Source: Scleroderma bovista (Eukaryota; Basidiomycota; Agaricomycetes; Boletales; Sclerodermataceae). Taken from it: a stretch of DNA of 64,000 bases. Under the pieces are notes generated by a model. It had not been told where the DNA came from. It worked only from the letters and a program-made list of their open reading frames with translations, and did no database searches. A program made the position numbers and the translations under genes. The DNA lies in the NCBI GenBank assembly GCA_037178675.1, contig JAYMGJ010000152.1:62001-126000 (forward strand), given 5' to 3'. Below are positions 55,820 to 64,000 of the stretch, piece after piece. The stretch's first letter is position 1. The number at the start of each line of letters is the position of its first letter.

Positions 55820-56949
55820 CTACACTATTGGAATTGCAGAACATTGTAGGCCCCGGGTATTAGTGTATGACGCAGTATCTGTGTATGGAGGGGGCGTCAC
55901 CGGGAAGGATGATGAATGCACGCCAGTAAAGTACGACATGGGTGCAGGTGACGAGGCGATCCTCGATTGTAAAAAGGACACAGATTGGTCTGATTGCGGG
56001 ACAGCGTGTGTGGCGGTTGCGAGGCGATTGTATCGCCGACGTTTGCAAAAGCAGCAGATACCAATTGCGAGGATGATGACAAGTACGGCACCTCATACAG
56101 CCCCTCCGACGACGGAACCCAAGTTATTGGATTTTGATCCAGAGGATGCGCCTGGGTCCAGATCCGGTTTGCCTGTTTGAATAGCTTGAGTAGCATGGGT
56201 GGAGGAAGAAGGGTTCCCCACCTTCATCATGATACTGCTGAGCCTGGTTTACGTCGAAGATTCCGGATGTCCATTTCTTAGCTGAATAAAAAGATAGAAA
56301 AACTGCTACACATCGGATGATAACACATACGGTCGATAAAGGCCCAGTATGGGATGGTTTGGTTCACTGACAGAGTCAAGCCAGAGGGAAAGTACCTAGT
56401 GTATGTCAGACACTGGACACAGGCAAGGCTAGGGTGCTGACTAAATCGTGAGTGTAGCTTGAGGGACAATTTTGAGAGAGGTTGATCCATCTGATAGGAA
56501 AGTGTCAGGTCCGGTGACAATGACACTCGGCGCTTCGTAGTTGCTCATGACAACAGTTCATTATCGGATTCTGACACCATGTACATGCCATCATGAGATT
56601 GTAGCAGGACCACGAACTTTGATGTATTGATCATACAGCGAAGGGTGTTAAGCGCTGAAGACTTGGGACATACCAGTAGCATTGTGTCATTGTTGCAATA
56701 GATGGTGGATTGTACATGGACCCTGTGGGCAACACAGGTTGCATCCAAGCTGTATGTGAAGCGAACGGTTTCACCCTATTCAATGGCGAAGCAGTGACGC
56801 AACTTACAGTTCCCAACGCATGCGGCTATCATGTATGCTACAAGGAGACAGGGATCATTCTGCTCTTGATTATTCATCCAGTTGAAGGCAGAAAAACATG
56901 TGGCATTCGAGACAATGTTGCGGGAATGCAGGTGAAGTGCAGACGCCAT
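55820..56949 (-). pseudogene. Broken Cys-rich single-pass membrane protein (agaricomycete family)
   Basis: Exons read by homology give an extracellular Cys-rich part (NWMNNQEQNDPCLLVAYMIA then ACVGNW; TQCYCSWSCYNLMMACTW; WINLSQNCPSSYTHD) and YFPSGLTLSVNQTIPYWAFI then KKWTSGIFDVNQAQQYHDE. A Ser/Thr stalk (NPSSSTHATQAIQTGKPD), one membrane helix (AVLVIILAIGICCFCKRRRY) and a cytosolic tail with PPPY follow. The layout matches an agaricomycete family I know only as hypothetical. Lesions: an in-frame TGA at 56093-56095 between GSVVGGAV and GAVLVI, and a one-base frame change near 56215 before the stalk. The junction after MACTW is also unclear. The TGA differs by one base from the Gly codon GGA. 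Sequencing error or a recent pseudogene are the options. Confidence 0.65.
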
Positions 56950-57807
56950 AGGCTCGGGACGTAGTATGCAAGGACGACCAGCAAGAAAATGCTGAGACAG
57001 GAAGTCCCTTTCCTCCTAGTTGAGTATGGTATCATCCGAAATAGCCAGCACGCTGCTCACTCTTGAAAATGCGTCAATATGTGATTATGAGTTGCAGCGA
57101 GGTCGACTGGTCAGCTCCCAGGCCGACTCTCGTGCAGATAAAAGTGGGGGGGCTATCACGAAATCAGAGCGTGCGGTCCACTAGATATCACCGCTACGAA
57201 GGGTGACCCACCCATATTTAGTCTAAGATTTGATCATTCATTCCAAACCACAAAGAAACTTAACTGGTATGTGCACTGGCAGTGGGGTAGTGGCAATCGC
57301 GCGAGCCATCGATTGATTTCAATTCCCTGGCATTAGATATGGTCATTTCAATTGAACCGCATGGTCAGAACTGACGTCTGGTTAAACTGATAGACTGGGT
57401 CCCGTATTAGCTGTGGTTGCTCATTCGAAGGCGAGTGCAGCTCTCGGATGATGACCAATTACCCGTTTGCATGGCCGCTGGTGTGTTGAATGCCCGGGCT
57501 GGTCACCTAAGTCGAGGAACAGGTGCTCAGTGACAGCGCGTTCCGATCAGGTCACACTGTCTCCTATCCCGCACGGTTCCAGAAGTTGCACATATATAAA
57601 TCAAAATCAGCGCCTTCGACCTAATTTTATTCTTCTTCTCAAGGCTCTACCGCGGTTCGCCTGTCTTTGTTTTTCCTTCATTTGCAGTCGAAACACCTCT
57701 TGGTCATTTCCATGCCAACTGCAGTGAACCAGCACGCATACTAGTCGTGCTTCGTGTCTCTTACAATGCAGTGACTTTTTCGAACTGTAACTTACCCTCC
57801 TTCGTTC
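56950..57807. other. Region between two head-to-head family remnants
   Basis: About 860 bp between the broken minus-strand gene and the plus-strand fragment. A TATATAAA at about 57593-57600 could be the TATA box of the plus-strand fragment. The N-terminal signal peptides of both remnants should lie here but could not be fixed. Confidence 0.4.
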
Positions 57808-58104
57808 ATGCTCAACCAATACGGCCAAAATCCATGTTCTACCGCCCAGATGGTTGATCAGGTATGCAATTTCGGATTGTCAGTCGTGGTTTTGTGTCGT
57901 ATGGACGAACGGAATTCACATTTTCGACCCTGAGTCACTTACGACGCCGTTCCAAAGACGTCTTTATATCTTGAATGCTACGACAGCGAATTCCTGCACT
58001 TGGTCAGTCGTTACTCGCATACTGCTATGCTAATCATCGAAGCCATGCAATTCATAGGTGAGCTACAACCTCTTAAACACCTGTTCGTATTGCATGGGTG
58101 CAAG
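57808..58104 (+). pseudogene. Truncated paralogue of the Cys-rich membrane protein family
   Basis: Short splice-bounded segments carry the family pattern in order: NQYGQNPCSTAQMVDQ (57820-57861, followed by a GTATGC donor), NGIHIFDPESLTTPFQRRLY then ILNATTANSCTW, and after an intron (GTCAGT...TCATAG) VSYNLLNTCSYCMGA. These match the NPC, CxW and YNLxxxCxxC positions of the minus-strand neighbour at 55820-56949. No stalk, membrane helix or tail follows; beyond 58110 comes unrelated sequence and a TAC microsatellite. It therefore looks like the 5' half of a duplicated gene. Exon ends are uncertain. Confidence 0.5.
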
Positions 58105-58250
58105 GTGCGCCACTTGTACGAACGTAACAATTGAATCGACTGTTATGTATTGGTACTAGATATCGAGCATGTGAATTGTACGTTGAAATGTTCTATCTAC
58201 TGTATCTACTGAAGTTCAATGAGTGCGGATAGGTAACTACTAACTATTGG

Positions 58251-58286
<36 letters not shown>
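58251..58286. repeat. (TAC)12 microsatellite
   Basis: Twelve perfect TAC units. The overlapping poly-Val or poly-Leu frames on either strand are artefacts of the repeat. Confidence 0.95.
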
Positions 58287-58584
58287 GTAAGAATGGATCA
58301 AAATACAAGAGGCGGCGAAGCAAGACATGTTCCTCGTATGAGCGATATCGAATGATGCTGCCCTCCTGTGCTGGCAGACACCACCCAAGGAATCATGGGG
58401 GAGTTGTAACTACAATCCGAGTGAAAGAAAGATGCTACTGCTACTGGTACGTAAGGAAACGTTTGATCATAGAGATGAGGACCGGAGACAAGTTTACAGA
58501 ACCACGGGAAGAGACAAATGCCGATATGCAGGATGGAATCAACGCCTCATAGAGATGCGGTTGGCAGGTTTTAATACATCGAAT

Positions 58585-61500
58585 TTATACACCATAACGG
58601 CTAGCGAGGCGTTCTTGGATACCAGGAGGGAATGTTTGGACCTGGGCTCTCCAGCCGTCGGGATCGTGGTCCCTAAACCCCACCAGCAGCTGCATAAACA
58701 TCGTGTTGAGTTCTGGCGACGGGGTATTCCATCGCACAATCGCATTGCAGAACCATAGCAGACTCTGAATCACCAAATTAGCACCTATATGTAAGAATGA
58801 AGGACATAATCAAACCTTTGCAATCCCAGCTGGGTTGACCTGGACAAGTGTGCAAAAGCCCCTGAAAGCCGAATCTTTCTCTTCGTTATCCCGGATCTCG
58901 TATAATGCTTGGCACCAGGACTGAGCGAACTCTGGCAAATGAGGTGCAACAAGGAGCGGATGCATAAGGCCAATCCGACCAATCGAGACGGCAGCGTTTT
59001 CATGCAGGCTGCGTGGCGCTTTGGGGTGTAACAAGATAGGAATGAGACGTGCAATGAGTTGGTTCACCCATTGTTGGAACTCAGGATCGTCTACAAGCTC
59101 ATAAGCTAACTTTGCATGGAATATTATATGCACGTACCTCGCCCGTAGCGTAGGGCAACTTCACCAACTGACCAGGCGGCATTATTACATGCGCTGATAA
59201 ACTCGATCTTCGGCTCCGGGTCGAGTTGCATGATGAGTTCAGCCATGATTGTTGGCACGAAAGGGCGCAGCGATGAGAAGCAACCCATTGCAAGGTCACC
59301 CACAAGGGCATAGCCCGATTGTCTTACTGGCGCTTGAGGGTGATTAAGGCATAGAGTGAGTAGCTGAAGCAGGTTTAATGGCGGCTGTAGTTTTGTCCGT
59401 GGGTTTGATTGTATCTGTGTGGTCATGGGCTCTAGGTCTGCAGCCAATCCCTGGGCCAAACCCGACAACAGGTCTAATGAAACGACGAGGAATGACTTGT
59501 CGGGTTCATCCAGCTCCGGATTCTGTTGATACGCTTGATAATAGAGTAGTTGTTGATGCACGATGTTGAGACATCGTTGGAAGACAGGGCCAGCATACCG
59601 AGCAAATCCAGAACCCATCGCGATTGTGACTGATGCGAGACACTAACAGGGGTGTGTGGATCAGTATGTATTACTAGTGATGCAATAGTATTACCTCAAG
59701 AAGAGGAATCAAATCATCATCATCATCTTGCAGCTTGTCCCAACGGTCGGTGAGGGGAGGCAGAAGGATCTCGACAAACGTCGGGTTCGATAACGCGCGA
59801 CCTACGGAATCTGCAAGAGTTCCGACGGCATCGTACAAAATGAGCATATTCTTGTGCTGGTACTTTTGAAATGCAAAGACTAAATTCCGCAACACAGGTT
59901 CAAGATACGGAACGAGTTCGATGCCGGCGTCTTCTTCGAGTGTAGCGAATGCGCTACAGCCAGCCTCTTGGACACGTTTATTATCGTCCAAGACCATTCG
60001 GAGAAGCTGGGAAGATAAATCAGAGTTTATAGACGCTGCTAAAAATAAAGTTTTACCCCTTCCATAGTTGGGACAAAATACTGCTTCTTGTGATCTTCCG
60101 ATATAGGCTGTGTGCACCAGCTCGCATATCTACCCAACGTCCAACAGGTGATTGACCGCACGAGGGGCTGAAAATATGAATATGAGAGTAGCGTCCAAAG
60201 GATGAGGATTTACCTTTGGGTCATTCAACGTGTTAATAAGGTATGGAACTAGAACTTTGAGGTGTTCCTCGATCGCATCGATGCAACCTGTCCAATTCAG
60301 CTTTGATCAATGCGATAGAAAAACAATCCAACCTTCTGCCATAGCTCCCAACGCAAGAATAGCACTCTCCCTCTCTAACCAATCGCCACTCCACAACTTA
60401 TCCTTTAATGGTGCAAGTAGGACGTTCAAAAGCTCGGCACCAAATCGGACTGCCAGGACGTCTAAAGCAGCGGCAGCACACTTTCGAAGGTTCCACTCGG
60501 TGGACATCTCATCCGCGAAATCGTCATCATCCTCCAGGTCATAATCGTCGTCATCTTCGTCTTCCGCACCTTCCCTTCCAGAGGCATCTTGTTTCGCCAT
60601 CTCCCCACCGTTGGTAGACCCCTCGCGTTCCAATCCGTGGGCTTTAGCACCGTAATGACGCGGTTTGATATCGGATTCCTTATCGGGTACAGATGTGTCC
60701 TCCGCATCACCTTCCAACCAGAGGAGATCGTCTTCCCCGTAGACCATGCAATCGAGTAGTACAGGGGCAACGCGGCCGAGGAGTGGGCGCAAGAATGGAG
60801 CAAGTTCAGGGTCCTCGGCGAACGTTAGCCAGAACTCACAGGCTTCCAGTGCAACGCTTTCATTCTTGTCCTTGGTGGAATACAACATATACTCCGCGAC
60901 ATTGGCCATTTCCGGCATGAGTTTATCTGGACGGGCTGCCAGAAGTAATACTAAAGCTTGACATACGTGACGGCGAACATTCGGATCCTCGTCAGAAGCC
61001 CGTTTGAAGAGACAGGCGATGAACGTGTCGATGTGGGCGAAGAGCGAGTGGCAGTTCACGGGGACAAAGTACGATAGACAAGCTACGGCATGTGATCGCA
61101 TTTTTGCGGAAGGGTGTTCGGATAGGGAGAGAAACTTTGGGATCATGAAGTCTAACGGACGTGTCCCGTTGATCTCAATGTCCAATTTGCGAGGAAAATC
61201 TTCGCAGGCTTTCTCAAAAACACCGAACGCAGCCTGGAGTAGAGGTTCAGTGGACGATTTTTATAGAGGAAAGAATTGAGGATAAAACACTGGACAGGTT
61301 TCCAACAGTCTCTGAAGATTGGCTCGCTGAGCAGCAATGATCATGGGGGAAAGCACCTATAACATGATTCCCTTGTCCCGCTTGTGCTCTAGTAATTACG
61401 CAATAGTAATCGGTGCGGGATGACCAAAAAAGAAATGATGGATGTGAGCCAATATTGTGGCGCCCGAGCCTCGTGGTCCCATGCTTCGACGCCGACCTTT

Positions 61501-61991
61501 TGACTTATCACTCACCTCTTGACGATCAGGATCATCTAACATGTTAACAAGCTCTCCTAAACAGTCCGGCCAATTTCTTGGCTCAAGGACACCGAGGAGT
61601 GCGACGATGTCCTGGCCAGCAGCAGTGCGAACCAGGGTAGAGGAATCACTGAATGCCAATAACACCGCTGATTTGGCATATTGTGCTGCCTCCGGTGAGG
61701 CAGAGAGTATCAAACGCGCATTGTTCTTGAGGAGATACCCAGCAATAGTGCGGACCTGGCTGTCCTCCTGCGGCAGAGCAGACAAGATGTACGCCAGATA
61801 CGCGATGTAGTCCGGCACACGCGTGAAACTATTGAGTTTCTAGATTGTAGACTGTGAGCATGATCGATAGAGATGATATTGCTTCATACATGAGTGATGG
61901 TCCGCTGGACCTTGTTTTGAGTATCGGTTGAGTCACGGATTGTCTGGAGGATTTCCTGCAAACCTGCAGGTTCGGGGGTCCAAGTCGCCAT
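58585..61991 (-). CDS. Transportin / karyopherin beta-2 (Kap104)
   Basis: Nuclear import receptor for PY-NLS cargo, built of HEAT repeats. Start at 61991: [20 protein letters not shown], then [20 protein letters not shown] with [10 protein letters not shown] (importin-beta N-terminal domain, Ran contact). Later blocks are [39 protein letters not shown] repeats, [20 protein letters not shown] and [19 protein letters not shown] sequence. An acidic loop ([20 protein letters not shown], at about 60500-60560) typical of karyopherin beta-2 is present. It precedes [37 protein letters not shown] and [20 protein letters not shown]. The C-terminus reads [30 protein letters not shown] and SRYGV with TAA at 58585-58587. 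About 930 residues over some ten exons; complete. Two of the block descriptions above are approximate. Confidence 0.92.
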
Positions 61992-62253
61992 CGTACACGA
62001 ACTGAACACGCGTAAAAGAAAACTATGGATGTAAACGCGCTACAAGAGAGAAAAGTTCCCTCTCTTTCTAAGGCCAAACCACATTACAGGTGTGTGCGGC
62101 TGTTTACCACCGTGGGAATTGATCTCACATCGGTGTGACTGTCACGCGTCACACTCGGACTGAAACCTGATTTCGAAATGGAACATGTCAAAAATGCAAC
62201 TAAAGCCTCCAGCCCTTCCCCATCAGTGCTAGCGTGTGCTTCCTTCCACAGTA

Positions 62254-63460
62254 TTAAACATCCAAAGTCACCAGCGTACTCGTTCCAGAGTAACTTCCTT
62301 GCCTCGGGGAGGGCACGTCTCCATTCGGATTACGTAGATACTCTCGCCAGAAGTTCCGCCATCTGGTATGCGACGGCACAAAATGCCCTGATAATATTAG
62401 CCACGATGAGGTTGATCGTCTCAGATCCGAATAGAGATGCAAACCTCCTGCATGCTCTTCCAACCTGGCATTGGCGGACACGCCCAAGAGAGCTCTTGAA
62501 TGCTCCTCGACTACAATGACATCCGTCTTTCCAATAACATGCAAAGTCGGTGTCTCATACGAGTCACGAAATATCTCATTGCTTATAGGGTCTGGCATCT
62601 TGAATCCCGAGACAGAAACGCAGAACTGGCTGGAAAGTGATGGCTCAATATCTGATCAAGTCAGATAAAGCCACTTACAATCGTGGATGAGGGGGGTGCC
62701 CGTCAATGAGGAACGGTTGATATGTATCAGGTTTCTCGAGCTGGCATCGCGTAAGACTTTTTTCGACCTTGTGGAAAAACAGAAGACCACCTACCAGTGC
62801 GGCGAGAAGGGCTGCCATGGTCGCTCCTTGACTGAAATTGTCTGAGATGAGGGCAGAACCTTAACACCATACTACTCGCCTGAAGCCGAAAACGCCCTGA
62901 CTCAGTTGCTTCAGCACATATTGGTAGTTGTAATAATACCGCCCACATCATAGTGTTCTCGCTGCAGCACGTCCCTCAACATCATCAGTGATTCTTCCAG
63001 TCCACTTGCAACCGTATGATCTTGATTTGATTTCCACCACGCTCTCGGAGCTAGTGTTGGGTTGGACGACGCCACGGCTACCTCTGAAGCACCCAAGGCA
63101 CTCAATGACGCGTTAGCCGAATCCCCGTCTAGATCGATAGGTTGCAGGACAATTGGTCCATCTAAGAACACTAGACACGGATAAGTACCGCCGAGACTGA
63201 GTCCCGAGAGTTACTTGGAGTACGACTACTGTACCCAATTCAATATCCTTTCCCAAGGCTTTTTGTAATGCTCCAAGCTGGAGTATGGTGCTGATGAGCA
63301 CTGACAGAGGTGTAATGACAAGCTTCTACTTACCCGCTTGCAGAATATGCTTGCATTCTGTGAGTATCTGGAAAGCATCTGTCAGTTCGATATCAACCCA
63401 TAGTGAGCCAAGTCGTAGAACTTGCCCGTGCAGCATAAGTATCTTACGAGGTCGTGACAT
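62254..63460 (-). CDS. FSH1/OVCA2-type serine hydrolase
   Basis: Alpha/beta hydrolase of the FSH1/OVCA2 family; substrates are largely unknown, esterase activity is expected. MSRPRKILMLHG joins across an intron to YSQNASIFCKR, then GALQKALGKDIEL and VFLDGPIVLQPIDL. WWKSNQDHTVASGLEESLMM, GVFGFSQGATMAALLAAL (GxSxG nucleophile), PFLIDGHPPHP, FCVSVSGFKMPDPISNEIF, PTLHVIGKTDVIV (catalytic Asp) and GGHFVPSHTRWRNFWREYL (catalytic His) follow. Two introns must start with GC: 63368-63425 (GG|GCAAGT) and 62832-62879 (AG|GCGAGT). The second splits the nucleophile Ser codon AG|T. Other introns are GT-AG. The stop is at 62254-62256. About 280 residues with a full catalytic triad. Confidence 0.88.
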
Positions 63461-63475
63461 CGTTGTGCTTTTCTT

Positions 63476-63518
<43 letters not shown>

Positions 63519-63519
63519 G
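63476..63519. repeat. Compound microsatellite (TG)11(AG)11
   Basis: Eleven TG units (63476-63497) run directly into eleven AG units (63498-63519), all perfect. Read in the direction of the FSH1-like gene this is (CT)11(CA)11, ending 15 bp before its start codon, so it lies in the leader or core promoter. Confidence 0.95.
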
Positions 63520-63751
63520 GCACTTTGACCGAGATGGCAACCGACAAGTCTGGTCCCAAACCCTTTGAAGGAACGACTATCTTCCTTCAAGTTGCCTACG
63601 GGAGACTAGGTCCCAAATGGTCTGGCCCATAGCGCACGGAGTCACCGTTTGGAGGTATGTAAGTTCCGTAAAGAGCTAACTCTGCAGGGGTAAATCCATT
63701 TACGGAGACTTTACGTGTGGAGCCTTCGAGCCTATGACGCACGGCTAAAGC

Positions 63752-63860
63752 TGGTGGTTTTCAGCGGGTGTCGAACCCGCGACCGCACAACTTATCGGCT
63801 GGTGCTGATTAAGGAATCCAAGATTAGAGGCTATTAGTACCACTGAGCCATCCGCTCCCG
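63752..63860 (-). other. tRNA-like element with A and B boxes, no acceptor stem
   Basis: On the minus strand a perfect A box (TGGCTCAGTGG, 63840-63850) and a perfect B box (GGTTCGACACC, 63767-63777) are 62 bp apart. The T arm is canonical (GCGGG-TTCGACA-CCCGC). The seven bases before the A box (GAGCGGA) do not pair with the seven after the T arm (TGAAAAC), and the D stem is interrupted by extra bases, so no cloverleaf closes. The wide A-B spacing would need an intron or long variable arm. It may be a decayed tRNA gene or the head of a tRNA-derived SINE. No anticodon can be assigned. Confidence 0.5.
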
Positions 63861-64000
63861 TAGTGGTCGATCTTACCTATTTACCCGAGGGCCCACCAAG
63901 GACATACTGCAATAAGACACCTTTTGCGCTCGCTTAGACGTCCGTAGGCCAATGAGAGAGCCCGTCAAGTAAGTACTACCTATATTCGGCAGTCGACAGC

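Noticed and set aside
56093..56095. TGA as selenocysteine or general stop recoding
   Set aside because: No SECIS-like structure was seen, fungi of this group lack a selenocysteine pathway, and TGA ends other genes here normally. A second lesion near 56215 also argues for simple decay.
63285..63632. Plus-strand 115-codon frame through the dinucleotide repeat
   Set aside because: It is antisense to FSH1-like exons and its Cys-Val and Arg-Glu runs are translations of the microsatellite.
63752..63860. Calling a functional tRNA gene
   Set aside because: The acceptor and D stems do not pair and no anticodon arm could be fixed despite good A and B boxes.
1..64000. CRISPR array, bacterial operons, secondary-metabolite cluster or autonomous transposon
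   Set aside because: No regularly spaced repeats, Shine-Dalgarno-led gene strings, PKS/NRPS/terpene-cyclase core or transposase/reverse-transcriptase motifs were found in the conceptual translations.

Overview
The window is nuclear DNA of a filamentous basidiomycete, most likely a mushroom-forming agaricomycete. The evidence is many short (about 48-70 nt) GT-AG introns that restore conserved protein motifs, compact genes on both strands, and protein families whose closest recalled relatives are agaricomycete (CSC1-type channels, small C2H2 proteins, Cys-rich stalked membrane proteins, arrestin-like adaptors). No bacterial operons, CRISPR array, or obvious virus or autonomous transposon was seen. 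Splice sites were placed by eye from conserved motifs, so exon ends are approximate unless stated.

Layout. 0-9.9 kb: the 3' part of an NFKBIL1-like gene (cut by the window edge), a CSC1/OSCA-type channel, an IMPACT-domain protein, a FLILHELTA-family mitochondrial protein, and a conserved unknown gene starting only 70 bp from it on the other strand. 10-15.2 kb: glutaryl-CoA dehydrogenase facing a DNA polymerase lambda-type gene tail to tail. 16.7-18.3 kb: a bZIP factor, then about 2.9 kb with no recognisable gene. 21.2-24.5 kb: GlcNAc-6-phosphate deacetylase and oligoribonuclease. 25.2-28.6 kb: a decayed block holding a degenerate GTTGACGTTG-type repeat, an F-box pseudogene and a berberine-bridge-type FAD oxidoreductase pseudogene. 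29.2-38.3 kb: a secreted sedolisin, an arrestin-like adaptor, a two-helix membrane protein and a COX14-like protein. 38.4-49.1 kb: five regulatory or membrane genes, four of them clear (SWR1 remodeller, PKA catalytic subunit, homeodomain protein, membrane J-protein), all on the minus strand. 49.8-52.8 kb: KDEL receptor and L-type lectin in tandem, both serving ER-Golgi cargo traffic. 53.9-58.3 kb: a C2H2 protein, a 411-bp inverted-repeat element flanked by a separate hairpin, and two broken paralogues of a Cys-rich membrane protein family arranged head to head. 58.6-64 kb: transportin/Kap104, an FSH1/OVCA2 serine hydrolase with two GC-AG introns, and a tRNA-like element with good A and B boxes but no acceptor stem.

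Most genes are unrelated housekeeping functions: nuclear import and chromatin, cAMP signalling, mitochondrial metabolism and biogenesis, chitin-sugar catabolism and the secretory pathway. The accessory signal lies in the decayed blocks at 25-28.6 kb and 54.6-58.3 kb and in the unusual introns of the FSH1-like gene. No complete new system was found; the Cys-rich membrane protein pair is the least explained item.
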